Shown: positions 1 to 8,973, counted from the first letter of the stretch. The stretch is 36,128 nucleotides of DNA from an uncultured Pelagibacteraceae bacterium (GCA_902599805.1 CACKGP010000006.1:1-36128); one strand, 5' to 3'. Notes: generated from the sequence alone by a model not told the origin. Program-made: numbers and translations.

Positions 1-219
1 AAATCTTCTGTAGTTGAAAATTTTGAAAAAACCGCAACAGCTCTGTTTTTTACAGTCAAATTCGTTAGCGAAATTATTTCAGTAAAAAGAGATCAAAATA
101 ATAATGTTGTCGAAGGTGATCCAGATAAAATCAAAACTGTAATAGATAAGTGGAAATTTACTCGACCGACTTCAAGTTCGAGTCCAAATTGGTATCTTTC
201 TGAAATCAAAAATAGTTGA
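1..219 (+). CDS. Tim44/TimA-like protein, C-terminal part (5' end outside window)
   Basis: Reading frame 1 is open from the first base to TGA at 217-219 and gives about 72 residues. The translation includes VKFVSEIISVKRDQ and ends WKFTRP...[12 protein letters not shown]. This matches the end of the Tim44-like domain of alphaproteobacterial TimA-type membrane-associated proteins, where a conserved tryptophan-rich segment follows a region about preventing or measuring oxidation/assembly-type substrates of unknown identity; the bacterial function is not settled. The stop overlaps the TTG start of the downstream Smr gene by three bases, which suggests one operon. Neighbourhood (Smr gene, then hslUV) is typical of Alphaproteobacteria. 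The family call rests on a short fragment. Confidence 0.7.
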   Translation, partial: KSSVVENFEKTATALFFTVKFVSEIISVKRDQNNNVVEGDPDKIKTVIDKWKFTRPTSSSSPNWYLSEIKNS

Positions 220-638
220 AAAAGAGATCAAAATTATCTGAAAAAGATAAAAAAAGTTGGGAAGATTTTTTAAAAAGTCCATTAAATATCGAGGATAAGG
301 AAGAAAGCAAATCACAAAGCAAGAAGTACTTAAGATTCAAATTTGATCTTCATGGACTATCTATAGATGAAGCAAATAAAAAAGTGACAGAAATTATTGA
401 AAACTGTTATGAAAAAGGTTTTAAAGAAATTTTACTTATAACTGGGCAAGGGCATCACTCAAATCTAGATAAGAATGTTTATGTTTCTAAGGATCACAGC
501 ACCCTAAAAGGAACAATACCTGAATTTATTAAAAATAACTCAGCTTTGCACTCAAAAGTTATCAAAATGGAGAATGCCCCACTAAAAGAAGGTGGAAAGG
601 GAGCTTTGATTATAAGACTTAAAAAATTTAAAGTATAA
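216..638 (+). CDS. Smr-domain protein
   Basis: A 140-residue protein with a charged N-terminus of about 35 residues followed by one Smr (small MutS-related) domain. The domain shows the [11 protein letters not shown] motif near residues 43-53, the [10 protein letters not shown] glycine-rich segment near 73-82, and the closing [10 protein letters not shown] strand. Smr domains bind branched DNA or RNA and many are endonucleases; the target here is not known. The start is a TTG at 216-218 inside the TTGA junction with the upstream Tim44-like gene, since no ATG precedes the domain at a suitable place. The 3' end overlaps hslU tail-to-tail by 11 bases. Confidence 0.85.
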   Translation: MKKRSKLSEKDKKSWEDFLKSPLNIEDKEESKSQSKKYLRFKFDLHGLSIDEANKKVTEIIENCYEKGFKEILLITGQGHHSNLDKNVYVSKDHSTLKGTIPEFIKNNSALHSKVIKMENAPLKEGGKGALIIRLKKFKV

Positions 639-1998
639 ATTTTGAAAGATCTGTATTTTTTACAAGATCTCCTAAATTTTTGCTGACAAATTCTTTATTA
701 ACCTTGATAGTTTGTCCAGCTTTATCTGAAGCAGTAAAACTTACTTCATCCAAAACTTTTTCTATTATTGTGTGTAATCTTCTGGCCCCAATATTTTCCA
801 CTGTTGCATTAATTTCGGTAGATAGTTTTGCCAGCATATCTATACCGTCATCAGAAAAATCAAGTTCAACATCTTCAGTTTTCAATAAAGCTTTATATTG
901 TTTTATTAAACTATTGTCAGGTTCTTTAAGAATTCTTTTAAAATCATCTTCAGTCAAAGCATTCAATTCAACTCTTATTGGTAAACGCCCTTGTAATTCT
1001 GGAAGCAGATCAGAAGGTTTTGCTAGTTGAAATGCACCAGAAGCAATAAATAAAATATGATCTGTTTTTACTGGACCATATTTAGTATTTACAGTTGTTC
1101 CTTCTATTAAAGGAAGCAAATCTCTTTGAACACCTTCCCTGGAGACATCTCCACCTATTCTATCTCCTCTTGCTGAAACTTTATCAATTTCGTCTAGAAA
1201 TACGATACCATTATTTTCTGTTGAGTCTTTTGCCTGCTTAATTATTTTATCTTGCTCAATCATCTTATCAGATTCTTGCGCAATCAATATTTCGTGTGAC
1301 TCCTTAACATTCATTTTCTTCTTTTTACCTTTAGAAACTCCAGACTTACCTAATATCTCACCAATATTAACCATACCGATGTTAGCGCCAGGCATTCCAG
1401 GAATTTCGAAGCTTGGCATCCCAGATGATGTGTCATTTACCTCAATCTCAATTTCATTATTATCTAGATCACCAGAACGTAATCTTTTTCTAAAGCTTTC
1501 TCTTGTAGCTAAGCTAGCTTTTTTACCCACGAGAGCGTCTAGAACTTTTTCTTCTGCAGCCAATTGAGCTTTTGCGTAAACTTCTTTTCTTCTTTTTTCC
1601 TTTTCCATAGCAATAGCTATTTCGATCAGATCTCTAATAATTTGTTCTACATCTTTACCAACATAACCTACTTCAGTAAAACGAGTTGCTTCTACCTTTA
1701 TAAAAGGTGCTTGAGCTAACTTTGATAACCTTCTTGAAATTTCTGTTTTACCAACACCCGTTGGCCCAATCATCAAAATATTTTTTGGCAAAACCTCATC
1801 TTTCATATCATCAGAAAGAGCTTGTCTTCTCCATCTATTTCTCAATGCTACTGCTACCGCCCTTTTAGCCTGATGTTGTCCGATTACATATCTGTCCAAT
1901 TCTGAAACTATTTCTCTAGGAGATAATGCACTTACTTTTGAACTATCTTTATTTGAAGATTCTTTTACAATTTTTAAATTTGGTGCTTTTTGCGTCAT
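628..1998 (-). CDS. hslU: ATP-dependent protease HslUV, ATPase/unfoldase subunit HslU (ClpY)
   Basis: A 456-residue AAA+ unfoldase that feeds substrates into the HslV peptidase ring in the cytosol. Visible features are [16 protein letters not shown] near the N-terminus, the Walker A motif GPTGVGKT at about 78-85, Walker B IVFLDEID around residue 270, a charged intermediate (I) domain between them, and the arginine-rich sensor region [13 protein letters not shown]. The C-terminus DLSKFIL fits the tail that docks into HslV. Length is normal for the family (about 440 residues). It lies two bases downstream of hslV and should be co-transcribed with it from the hslV promoter. Its 3' end overlaps the convergent Smr gene by 11 bases. 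Confidence 0.97.
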   Translation of the reverse strand: MTQKAPNLKIVKESSNKDSSKVSALSPREIVSELDRYVIGQHQAKRAVAVALRNRWRRQALSDDMKDEVLPKNILMIGPTGVGKTEISRRLSKLAQAPFIKVEATRFTEVGYVGKDVEQIIRDLIEIAIAMEKEKRRKEVYAKAQLAAEEKVLDALVGKKASLATRESFRKRLRSGDLDNNEIEIEVNDTSSGMPSFEIPGMPGANIGMVNIGEILGKSGVSKGKKKKMNVKESHEILIAQESDKMIEQDKIIKQAKDSTENNGIVFLDEIDKVSARGDRIGGDVSREGVQRDLLPLIEGTTVNTKYGPVKTDHILFIASGAFQLAKPSDLLPELQGRLPIRVELNALTEDDFKRILKEPDNSLIKQYKALLKTEDVELDFSDDGIDMLAKLSTEINATVENIGARRLHTIIEKVLDEVSFTASDKAGQTIKVNKEFVSKNLGDLVKNTDLSKFIL

Positions 1999-2000
1999 AA

Positions 2001-2540
2001 TTAAACTTTTTCCATAGTAACATTACCGTTTGTAAATACACAAATTTCTGATGCTACTTTTAATGATTTTTTTGCGATTTCTTCTGCTGACATGTCACTA
2101 TCCATTAAAACTTTTGCAGCAGCTAAAGCATAATTTCCTCCAGAACCTATTCCAATTATACCGTCCTCTGGCTCCAAAACATCCCCAGTCCCTGAAATAA
2201 TAAAACTTTTTTCTTTATCTGCCACTGCCATTAACGCTTCTAGTCTCCTAAGGTATTTATCTGTCCGCCAATCTTTAGCAAGTTCAACAGCTGCTCTTGT
2301 AAGATTACCTGCATGCTTTTCTAATTTAGCCTCCAGTCTTTCAAAAAGAGTTAATGCATCTGCAGTTGATCCAGCAAATCCGGCAATCACATTTCTTTTC
2401 TCAATCTTTCTAACTTTTTTGGCTTTACTTTTCAGCACGGTATTTCCCAAGCTAACTTGACCGTCGCCAGCTACAATAGTTTGATTTCCCTTCCTAATAA
2501 GGACTATTGTGGTTCCATGCCAATTTTGATTTGTGCTCAT
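2001..2540 (-). CDS. hslV: ATP-dependent protease HslUV, peptidase subunit HslV (ClpQ)
   Basis: Proteasome-like threonine peptidase of the HslUV heat-shock protease. I place the start at ATG 2540 (179 residues): the protein then begins MSTNQNWHG followed by TTIV, the short propeptide seen in alphaproteobacterial HslV, and cleavage before the first Thr (residue 10) would expose the catalytic N-terminal threonine. An in-frame ATG at 2561 would add seven residues, but the sigma-32-like -10 element lies between the two ATGs, which favours 2540. Other family motifs are [21 protein letters not shown] and [19 protein letters not shown]. It is first in the hslVU operon and divergent from hisB. Confidence 0.96.
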   Translation of the reverse strand: MSTNQNWHGTTIVLIRKGNQTIVAGDGQVSLGNTVLKSKAKKVRKIEKRNVIAGFAGSTADALTLFERLEAKLEKHAGNLTRAAVELAKDWRTDKYLRRLEALMAVADKEKSFIISGTGDVLEPEDGIIGIGSGGNYALAAAKVLMDSDMSAEEIAKKSLKVASEICVFTNGNVTMEKV

Positions 2541-2545
2541 AACTA

Positions 2546-2575
2546 ATATGTAGCCACTCATTTTGAATCTTCAAG
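2546..2575 (-). promoter_or_regulatory. Candidate sigma-32 (RpoH) promoter for hslVU
   Basis: On the minus strand CTTGAAG (2575-2569) is followed after 15 bases by CTACATAT (2553-2546). This compares with the E. coli sigma-32 consensus CTTGAAA / CCCCATNT with a spacer near 13-14, and the CTTG core is the key element in Alphaproteobacteria. The -10 match is 6 of 8. Transcription would start at about 2540, at or next to the hslV ATG, so the mRNA would be nearly leaderless. The call is by eye. Confidence 0.45.
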
Positions 2576-2591
2576 ACCCTGCGGTCATTTA

Positions 2592-2620
2592 TTGATAAAT
2601 GATAAATTTAACTATATATC
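2592..2620 (+). promoter_or_regulatory. Candidate sigma-70-type promoter for the his operon
   Basis: TTGATA (2592-2597) and TATATC (2615-2620) are separated by 17 bases, 20 bases before the hisB ATG. The -35 matches 5 of 6 consensus positions and the -10 matches 4 of 6. The region is very AT-rich, so chance matches are likely. No attenuator hairpin or His-rich leader peptide was seen between it and hisB. Confidence 0.35.
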
Positions 2621-2639
2621 TTAGTTAATTTTCTTAATT

Positions 2640-3230
2640 ATGAGTAGAAAAGCTAAAATTCAAAGAAAAACGAAGGAAACAAATATTTCTGTTGAAGTAA
2701 ATTTAGATGGTAAAGGCAAATACCAAATAAAGACCAAAATAGGTTTCTTAGATCACATGCTTGAGCAACTTGCTAAGCACTCTCTCATTGATATGAAAAT
2801 AAATGCTAAAGGCGATACTCATATCGATCTCCATCACACTACTGAGGACACAGGAATTGCTATCGGAGAGGCTATAAAAAAAGCAGCTGGAAATCGAAAA
2901 GGAATTAAAAGGTACGCTACTACAAATATCCCTATGGATGAAACACTAACCCGTGTTTCTTTGGATATATCGAATAGACCCTATTTAATTTGGAACGTAG
3001 ACCTTAAAGTTGAAAAACTTGGCGAAATGGATACAGAACTTTTTAAAGAATGGTTTCAAGCTTTTGCACAGTCTGCGGGTATAACGCTACATGTAGAAAA
3101 TATTTACGGTGAAAATAGTCATCATAAAATTGAGTCTTGTTTTAAAGCCCTAGCAAGATCTCTTAAAGAAGCTCTGGAAATTGATAAAAGAATTAAAAAT
3201 TCAATACCATCTACTAAGGGCACTATTTAA
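2640..3230 (+). CDS. hisB: Imidazoleglycerol-phosphate dehydratase
   Basis: A 196-residue monofunctional HisB that converts imidazole glycerol phosphate to imidazole acetol phosphate in histidine synthesis. The two metal-binding half-repeats are clear: [14 protein letters not shown] followed by [16 protein letters not shown], then [20 protein letters not shown] near residues 151-170. Length equals the usual single-domain form of about 195 residues, with no HisB phosphatase domain as in E. coli. It is the first gene of the his run, with five bases to hisH, and is divergent from hslV, an arrangement common in Alphaproteobacteria. Confidence 0.97.
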   Translation: MSRKAKIQRKTKETNISVEVNLDGKGKYQIKTKIGFLDHMLEQLAKHSLIDMKINAKGDTHIDLHHTTEDTGIAIGEAIKKAAGNRKGIKRYATTNIPMDETLTRVSLDISNRPYLIWNVDLKVEKLGEMDTELFKEWFQAFAQSAGITLHVENIYGENSHHKIESCFKALARSLKEALEIDKRIKNSIPSTKGTI

Positions 3231-3235
3231 AATAA

Positions 3236-3862
3236 ATGAACGTCACTATCGTTGACTATCAATCGGGCAATATAAGCTCAGTCATCAACTCTTTTACAGA
3301 GGTTGCTAAAGGTAAAGTTAATATAGAGGTAACTTCAGATATAAAAAAAATAAAACTTAGCGATAAGATCGTTCTACCTGGTCAAGGATCCTTCAAAAGT
3401 TGCATAAACTCTCTTAACTGTATAAATGGACTTGCAGATACGCTGAAAGAATTTGCCATCACCAATAAGAAACCATTACTGGGAATTTGTGTTGGTTTAC
3501 AAATGTTCGCAGATGTTGGTTATGAAGAGGCAGAAACAAAAGGACTAGGTTGGATCTCAGGAAAAGTTTCTAAAATTGATAATCAAAATGGAAAATTCAA
3601 ACTTCCACACATTGGTTGGAATGAAATTGAAATACAAAAACAAAGCAAAATATTTAAAGATATAAAAAATAAATCTCATATGTATTTTGTACATAGTTAT
3701 GAATTTATTCCTGAAGATAAATCGGTCATTTCAGCAACAACAGATTATTCATCCAAGATTGTCTGTTCAATTGAAAGACATAATTTATTCGGTACACAAT
3801 TTCACCCAGAAAAAAGTGATAAAACTGGATTAAAAATAATTGAAAACTTTATTAATTTATAA
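3236..3862 (+). CDS. hisH: Imidazole glycerol phosphate synthase, glutaminase subunit
   Basis: A 208-residue class I glutamine amidotransferase that supplies ammonia to HisF. The nucleophile elbow LLGICVGLQM carries Cys85, and the His-Glu pair of the triad is in GTQFHPEKS near the C-terminus. The N-terminal VDYQSGNISSV segment is typical of HisH. Length is close to the usual 200-215 residues. It lies between hisB and a small membrane protein gene that starts three bases after its stop. Confidence 0.97.
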   Translation: MNVTIVDYQSGNISSVINSFTEVAKGKVNIEVTSDIKKIKLSDKIVLPGQGSFKSCINSLNCINGLADTLKEFAITNKKPLLGICVGLQMFADVGYEEAETKGLGWISGKVSKIDNQNGKFKLPHIGWNEIEIQKQSKIFKDIKNKSHMYFVHSYEFIPEDKSVISATTDYSSKIVCSIERHNLFGTQFHPEKSDKTGLKIIENFINL

Positions 3863-3865
3863 AAC

Positions 3866-4084
3866 ATGAAAGAAGAATATTTTTGGAGATTTTTGTTAGT
3901 TTTTTTTTACGGATGCGTTACTGTTGGCATTCTTTTATTTATAGCTTTTTTTTTAGGTTACTCTCTTGATTATTACATGAGGGAGATTAATACTTTACAA
4001 AGATTGCTAATAATTTGCACAGCTGGTCTTCCTGGATTTTTTTTACACCTTAATAGAATGAAAAAAAGATATAAAAAAAGATGA
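3866..4084 (+). CDS. Small membrane protein of unknown function inside the his operon
   Basis: A 72-residue protein I do not recognise. It has two likely membrane segments: a long one at about residues 8-33 (LLVFFYGCVTVGILLFIAFF) and a second at about 44-60 (LLIICTAGLPGFFLHL), then a basic tail RMKKRYKKR that should sit in the cytosol. It starts three bases after hisH and its TGA overlaps the ATG of hisA by four bases, so it is probably translated with its neighbours. There is no histidine-pathway motif. It may be only a passenger in the transcript. That it is a real gene is likely because it fills its space exactly and is tightly packed. Confidence 0.7.
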   Translation: MKEEYFWRFLLVFFYGCVTVGILLFIAFFLGYSLDYYMREINTLQRLLIICTAGLPGFFLHLNRMKKRYKKR

Positions 4085-4803
4085 AAATATTTCCTGCGAT
4101 AGACATAAAAGATAAAAAATGCGTGAGATTAATCAAAGGAAATTTTGAAAATAAGACTGAATATGAAACTTCACCTATTGATCAAGCCGGCAAGTATAAA
4201 GATCACGGCTTTAAAAATTTACACATTGTTGATTTAGACGGAGCTTTGACTGGAAAGACAGTTAACCTTGATGTTATTAAGCAGATAGTTACTAAATACG
4301 ATTTAAAAATTGAAATTGGTGGCGGTGTTAGATCTCTTGATAGCATTAAGCAATACGTCGATGCAGGTGTTGAGAAAGTTATTTTAGGAAGTGGTGCTAT
4401 TAAAAATAAAGAATTTTTAAAAAATGCTTGTGATAAATTTAAAAATAAAATTGCCTTAGGATTAGACACAAAAGATGGAAATCTATTTGTATCAGGCTGG
4501 AAAGAAAGTTTAAATTTTAAAGCTACAGATTTCCTTAAAGAAATAAATGATTTTGGTGTTAGTAGAATAATTTTTACAGATATAAATAAAGATGGCATGA
4601 AAACTAGTCCCAACTACGAGGCAACAACTAATATAGCTAAAATCTCTAATTGTCCGGTTGTTATTTCAGGTGGAGTTTCATCAATTAATGATATTAAAAA
4701 AGCGAAAGAGCTTAATAATAAAAAAATTGAAGGTATAATCGTTGGTAAAGCTATCTATGATGGTGACATTAAACTTGAAGAGTTAGTTAAAGAGTTAGAT
4801 TAA
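4081..4803 (+). CDS. hisA: ProFAR isomerase (phosphoribosylformimino-AICAR-P isomerase)
   Basis: A 240-residue beta/alpha barrel that performs the Amadori rearrangement before HisHF. The first catalytic Asp is in FPAIDIKDKKCVRL (Asp8) and the second in FTDINKDGM at about residue 160-170. Phosphate-binding glycines appear in EIGGGVRS and VVISGGVSS, one per half barrel, as expected for the duplicated fold. It overlaps the upstream membrane-protein gene by ATGA and is followed three bases after its stop by a small basic ORF, then hisF. Confidence 0.97.
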   Translation: MKIFPAIDIKDKKCVRLIKGNFENKTEYETSPIDQAGKYKDHGFKNLHIVDLDGALTGKTVNLDVIKQIVTKYDLKIEIGGGVRSLDSIKQYVDAGVEKVILGSGAIKNKEFLKNACDKFKNKIALGLDTKDGNLFVSGWKESLNFKATDFLKEINDFGVSRIIFTDINKDGMKTSPNYEATTNIAKISNCPVVISGGVSSINDIKKAKELNNKKIEGIIVGKAIYDGDIKLEELVKELD

Positions 4804-4806
4804 AGT

Positions 4807-4941
4807 ATGGTTGCAAAATTATCTACAATAAGAAGAAAAATTAGAAATGGGGAGAAGCTCGGGTTTTCTGAAAGAGCAAGAGCGGTTAATAAAGGGTTAC
4901 TACCGAGTAAATCTAAAAAGAGAAAAAATGTTAAAAAATAG
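4807..4941 (+). CDS. Small basic ORF (44 aa) between hisA and hisF, unknown function
   Basis: ATG at 4807 to TAG at 4939-4941 encodes 44 residues beginning [17 protein letters not shown] and ending [11 protein letters not shown], with 16 Lys or Arg and very few acidic residues. It begins three bases after the hisA stop and overlaps the first 14 bases of hisF in another frame, so it occupies the only real gap in the operon. In genomes this compact, a 120-base gap filled exactly by an ORF suggests a gene. I do not recognise the family; the composition resembles small ribosome- or nucleic-acid-binding proteins, but that is a guess. No Shine-Dalgarno is visible. The alternative is that this is untranslated spacer. 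Confidence 0.5.
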   Translation: MVAKLSTIRRKIRNGEKLGFSERARAVNKGLLPSKSKKRKNVKK

Positions 4942-5686
4942 AATTATTCCTTGTCTAGATGTAAAAAATGGAAGAGTGGTTAAAGGTATTAACTTTATTG
5001 AATTGAAAGATGCCGGTGATCCAGTCGAGCAAGCTAAGATTTATAGTGATGGTGGAGCAGATGAGATTTGTTTTTTAGATATTACTGCATCAAATGAAAA
5101 TAGAGACACAATCATAGATATTGTTAAAAAAACTGCAAAGGAATGTTTTGTTCCTTTAACTGTTGGAGGTGGAGTTAGAACTATTCAAAATATTACCGAT
5201 TTATTGCTAGCAGGAGCAGATAAAGTTTCTATTAATACTGCCGCTGTAAAAAATGTCGGTTTCGTTAAAGAAGCTTCAAAAAAATTTGGATCTCAATGCA
5301 TTGTTGTTGCGATTGATGCAAAAAAAGTTTCAGATAAAAAATGGGAAGTATTTACACATGGTGGAAGAAATAAAACTGGTATCGATGCAGTAGAGTTTGC
5401 TAAAAAAGTAGAAGAAAATGGAGCAGGAGAAATTTTATTAACTTCAATGGATAAAGACGGAACTAAATCTGGTTACGATGTTGATTTATTAAAAGCAATT
5501 ACGAATAACACCAATATTCCTATAATAGCTTCTGGTGGTGTAGGAACTTTAGATCATCTCTACGATGGTATAGTTAAAGGTGGAGCGAGTGCAGTTCTAG
5601 CAGCTTCTATTTTCCATTATGGAGAATATAAAATCAAAGAAGCTAAAGAATATTTGAACTCTAAGAATGTATCAGTAAGATTATAA
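4928..5686 (+). CDS. hisF: Imidazole glycerol phosphate synthase, cyclase subunit
   Basis: A 252-residue beta/alpha barrel that joins PRFAR and HisH-derived ammonia to make IGP and AICAR. Family signatures are [20 protein letters not shown] with the catalytic Asp near residue 11, [20 protein letters not shown] with the second Asp near 130, and [12 protein letters not shown]. The frame is open upstream to an ATG at 4847, but HisF proteins begin exactly at the [12 protein letters not shown] type sequence, and that gives the usual length of about 253. A purine-rich stretch (AAAAGAGAAAAA) precedes the chosen ATG. hisE follows one base after the stop. Confidence 0.97.
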   Translation: MLKNRIIPCLDVKNGRVVKGINFIELKDAGDPVEQAKIYSDGGADEICFLDITASNENRDTIIDIVKKTAKECFVPLTVGGGVRTIQNITDLLLAGADKVSINTAAVKNVGFVKEASKKFGSQCIVVAIDAKKVSDKKWEVFTHGGRNKTGIDAVEFAKKVEENGAGEILLTSMDKDGTKSGYDVDLLKAITNNTNIPIIASGGVGTLDHLYDGIVKGGASAVLAASIFHYGEYKIKEAKEYLNSKNVSVRL

Positions 5687-5687
5687 T

Positions 5688-5960
5688 ATGTTTGAAAACC
5701 TAGAACAATTAATTCAAATCATTAGAGAGAGGAAAAATTCATCTCCTGATAAATCTTATACAAACAAACTTCTCAACGATAAAAGCTTAAGTGTTGCAAA
5801 AGTTAAAGAAGAAATAGCAGAATTAATAGAGGCTGTTGAACAAAACTCTAATAAAATACACGAGTCGGCAGATGTAATTTATCATTTGATGGTTTATCTT
5901 GAGGGTAATAATATTAAGATCGAAGATGTTATGAGTGAACTTAAAAAAAGACAAAAATGA
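5688..5960 (+). CDS. hisE: Phosphoribosyl-ATP pyrophosphatase
   Basis: A 90-residue MazG-like all-alpha pyrophosphatase that removes PPi from phosphoribosyl-ATP. The metal-binding acidic helix VKEEIAELIEAVE and the following ESADVIYHLMVYL helix are present. It is slightly shorter than the usual 100-110 residues, mostly at the termini. It is not fused to HisI, and no hisI is in the window, so the PR-AMP cyclohydrolase must be encoded elsewhere. Its stop overlaps the next gene (HIT family) by ATGA. Confidence 0.95.
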   Translation: MFENLEQLIQIIRERKNSSPDKSYTNKLLNDKSLSVAKVKEEIAELIEAVEQNSNKIHESADVIYHLMVYLEGNNIKIEDVMSELKKRQK

Positions 5961-6313
5961 GTTACGATAAAAATAATATATTCGCAAAAATTCTTAGAGG
6001 AGAAATTCCTTGTAAGAAAGTTTATGAAAACGATCACGTTTTAGCTTTTCATGATATTAATCCCCAAAAAAAAGTACATGTTCTTGTAATTCCAAAAGGT
6101 GAGTATGTTGATTTAGATGATTTCAACAAGAAAGCTTCAGACAAAGAAATAATTGAATTAAACAAAGCTATAACTCACATATCAAGTTTGGTAGGTGCAA
6201 ACAAAAAGGGTTATAGAGCTTTAACAAATATAGGAAGTGATGGGGGTCAAGAAGTTCCCCACTTACATTTTCACATATTCGCAGGTGAAAAAATTGGTAA
6301 AATGGTTTCTTAA
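5957..6313 (+). CDS. HIT-family nucleotide hydrolase (HinT-like)
   Basis: A 118-residue histidine-triad protein. The triad reads VPHLHFHIFAG near residues 97-107, and the N-terminal IFAKILRGEIPCKKVYE is characteristic of HinT-type enzymes, which hydrolyse purine nucleoside phosphoramidates and aminoacyl adenylates. It is the last gene of the his run, joined to hisE by a four-base overlap, but it has no defined step in histidine synthesis. It ends one base before the convergent lolA stop. Confidence 0.93.
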   Translation: MSYDKNNIFAKILRGEIPCKKVYENDHVLAFHDINPQKKVHVLVIPKGEYVDLDDFNKKASDKEIIELNKAITHISSLVGANKKGYRALTNIGSDGGQEVPHLHFHIFAGEKIGKMVS

Positions 6314-6314
6314 C

Positions 6315-6917
6315 TTATTGATTTTCCTCTGGGATCGAAAAAAAATTTTTTTTAATATCAGAATTTTTAATTAAATTTTCAATTTTTAATAATGTGATAT
6401 TGTTATTAATATCAACTAACCTCCAACCATTTAAATTATAGTTTTTCTTGTTGAAGAATAATGTTATCTCACCTTTATTTTTATTAAAATATTTAATTTC
6501 AATAAAATTTTTATTTGGCAAGTTCTCTCCACTCGAAATTAATTCAGAAAATTTTTGTTTATTAAGAATATCTGTAAAAAAAGATTGAGATACTGGATAT
6601 CTATAAATCTTATTATATCTTCTGTGATAAATTACTAAAACTCTATTGTTTATAATAAGTTCTTTTTGATTTTCATCTTTATATTGACATCTTAAGAAAT
6701 AAGGCCTTTTTAAAAAACAAACTCCTTTTTCATTTTTATCAAATGATTTTTGAGTAAAATCAAATTTAAGAGTTTCTGAAGAATTAAAATTATTGATAAT
6801 ACTTATTTTTTCAATGGCTTTTAATGAACCAAAGTAGCTTATAAAAATGATTGTAATAAAAATTATAGTTATATTTTTTTTTAGCAAAAAACTATAAAAC
6901 CTCTCTTTTGCCAACAT
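6315..6917 (-). CDS. lolA: Outer-membrane lipoprotein carrier protein LolA-like
   Basis: A 200-residue secreted protein with an N-terminal hydrophobic segment at about 15-32 (NITIIFITIIFISYFGS). The following sequence, including FDFTQKSF, GVCFLKRPYFLRCQY and NNRVLVIYHRRYNKIYRY, follows the LolA half-barrel pattern in which the carrier binds lipoprotein acyl chains in the periplasm. The ATG at 6917 overlaps the end of ftsK by 26 bases; a TTG ten codons later is an alternative start. The ftsK-lolA order is common in Alphaproteobacteria. Sequence is divergent, so the call leans on pattern and context. Confidence 0.8.
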   Translation of the reverse strand: MLAKERFYSFLLKKNITIIFITIIFISYFGSLKAIEKISIINNFNSSETLKFDFTQKSFDKNEKGVCFLKRPYFLRCQYKDENQKELIINNRVLVIYHRRYNKIYRYPVSQSFFTDILNKQKFSELISSGENLPNKNFIEIKYFNKNKGEITLFFNKKNYNLNGWRLVDINNNITLLKIENLIKNSDIKKNFFSIPEENQ

Positions 6918-8973
6918 GGTTTGCTTTGCTAACTACCCCATTATCTTCCATTTGGTCAATTATTCTAGCTGCACGGTTATAGCCTATTTGTAGTTTTCTT
7001 TGTAAAAAACTTGTTGAGGCTTTTTTTTCAGTTTGTACAATTTTGATCGCAGAGTCGTATAATTCATCATTCCCATCTAATGATAAACTATCGTTTTTCT
7101 CACCTACGTTAATTGCAGTTATCTCGTCAATATAATCTGGTTCACCTTGTGATCTTAAAAAACTATTAACTTTTTCTATCTCACTTTCAGAAACATATGG
7201 ACCATGAATTCTAAATATTTTATTAGCTGATGACATAAATAACATATCGCCTTTCCCTAAAAGTTGCTCAGCTCCTTGTTCCCCCAAAATTGTTTTACTG
7301 TCAATTTTTGAACTTACTTGAAAAGATATTCTAGTAGGAAAATTTGCTTTGATTGTTCCGGTTATCACATCTACACTAGGTCTTTGAGTAGCCATTATAA
7401 TATGAATTCCAGCTGCTCTTGCCATTGCCGATAATTTCTGAACATATCCCTCGATTTCTTTACCAGACACTAACATCAAATCTGACATTTCATCTACAAC
7501 AACAACAATGTATGGCATTTTAAGTTTGTGTTTTTGATTATATCCATCAATATTTTTTACACCTTCAGAGCTCATTAACCTATACCTGCTCTCCATTTCT
7601 TTAACGGTCCAACTTAATGCAGAAGTAGCTTTTTTTGCATCTGTGATCACAGAAGTTAATAAATGAGGAATTCCCTCGTAAGATGACAGCTCTAACATTT
7701 TTGGATCAATAAGAATAAATTTACAATTATCTGGACCGTGTTTGTATAATAGAGACATAATTATACTATTAATACAAACTGATTTACCTGAACCAGTAGT
7801 TCCAGCCACCAAAAGATGTGGCATTGATGTTAAGTCAACTGTTATAGGAGTTCCTGAAATAGTTTTTCCAAGAGCAATAGGTAAACTATTTTCTTTTTTA
7901 CCAAAACTATCTGAAGATATTATCTCTGAAAGATACACATCATCTCTTCGTGTGTTTGGGATTTCTATGCCAACAGTATTCTTGCCAGGTATAACAGATA
8001 CTCTTGTGGATACAGAGCTTGTATGTCGGGCAATATCATCAGATAAATTAATGATTTTTGAAACTTTTACTCCTGGTGCCGGTTCAAATTCGTATAAAGT
8101 CACTACAGGACCATTACTAATTTTTTTTATTTTACCCTGAACACCAAAATCTAGAAGTATTTTTTCTAAAAAATCTGAACCAATGTTTTTGGTACCTGGT
8201 TTTGTAATTGATAAACTTTTGTTTTTTTCTAAAAGGGAAAGAGATGGCAATGTATATTTATTGGTTTTATTTTCTGTATTTTTAATTTTAAAACTGAAGG
8301 ATTGCTGTTTTTCTTGACCTAAATTTATATCATCTTGTATTCTTTCTACCGACTCATCTACAATATTTGTTTTGCTATTATCAATCTGGTAACCTTTTTT
8401 TACAAAAAATTTAAAAATTTTTATTAAGTTAATTGATGAACTTAAAAGAAAAAAAACTAATGCTAAAATAAGAAAACTAATTTTAAAGTACTCATTCTCA
8501 ATAATTGGAAAAAAACTGATAAAAAAACTGTAGCTTCTTTCCCCTACAAATCCAGAATTACCATTATCAATTAACCAAAATGAATTGTTAAAACTTGAAT
8601 AAACGAACAGACAGCCAAAGAATAGACTTACGCAAAGGTAAAAAGATTTAGCTAATAATTTCTCAATTTTTTTATTTATAACTAAATTTATTCCCCAAGA
8701 TAAAATGCAAATACCAATTAAAAATGACATCAATCCAAAACTTTGAAGAAAAAAATCTGCTGTTATATTTGAATAATAATTGAAAACATTAATGGCTTCA
8801 GCACCTTCTGCTTTATAAATTAATGTTGTATTCTCAGGAGAATAAAGAGCTAAAGTGAATGTAAATAAGAAACATAATACAATTAAAATTAGTCCAAATA
8901 ACTCAATTAGACGTCTTTTCATAAAACTTGCGACATTACTTAGTAAAATATTTAATTGCATTTCCCGAATCAC
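6892..8973 (-). CDS. ftsK: DNA translocase FtsK
   Basis: A 693-residue membrane-anchored DNA pump that clears chromosome dimers at the septum. The N-terminus has four likely membrane segments (about residues 24-42, 71-98, 108-125 and 164-188) with a short linker. The motor has Walker A GTTGSGKS at 391-398, Walker B IVVVVDEMSDLM, and MATQRPSVDVITG. The C-terminal winged-helix gamma domain, which reads polar KOPS sites, is present (STSFLQRKLQIGYNRAARII). The linker is short compared with E. coli. In-frame ATGs at 8961 and 8922 are alternative starts. It is divergent from the ubiH-type gene. Confidence 0.96.
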   Translation of the reverse strand: MIREMQLNILLSNVASFMKRRLIELFGLILIVLCFLFTFTLALYSPENTTLIYKAEGAEAINVFNYYSNITADFFLQSFGLMSFLIGICILSWGINLVINKKIEKLLAKSFYLCVSLFFGCLFVYSSFNNSFWLIDNGNSGFVGERSYSFFISFFPIIENEYFKISFLILALVFFLLSSSINLIKIFKFFVKKGYQIDNSKTNIVDESVERIQDDINLGQEKQQSFSFKIKNTENKTNKYTLPSLSLLEKNKSLSITKPGTKNIGSDFLEKILLDFGVQGKIKKISNGPVVTLYEFEPAPGVKVSKIINLSDDIARHTSSVSTRVSVIPGKNTVGIEIPNTRRDDVYLSEIISSDSFGKKENSLPIALGKTISGTPITVDLTSMPHLLVAGTTGSGKSVCINSIIMSLLYKHGPDNCKFILIDPKMLELSSYEGIPHLLTSVITDAKKATSALSWTVKEMESRYRLMSSEGVKNIDGYNQKHKLKMPYIVVVVDEMSDLMLVSGKEIEGYVQKLSAMARAAGIHIIMATQRPSVDVITGTIKANFPTRISFQVSSKIDSKTILGEQGAEQLLGKGDMLFMSSANKIFRIHGPYVSESEIEKVNSFLRSQGEPDYIDEITAINVGEKNDSLSLDGNDELYDSAIKIVQTEKKASTSFLQRKLQIGYNRAARIIDQMEDNGVVSKANHVGKREVL

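Noticed and set aside
4203..4613. 136-aa ORF antisense to hisA
   Set aside because: Shadow of hisA with no recognisable domain or start signal.
4847..4927. N-terminal extension of hisF from the ATG at 4847
   Set aside because: HisF proteins start at the [12 protein letters not shown] type sequence; the extension overlaps the small basic ORF and has no family similarity.
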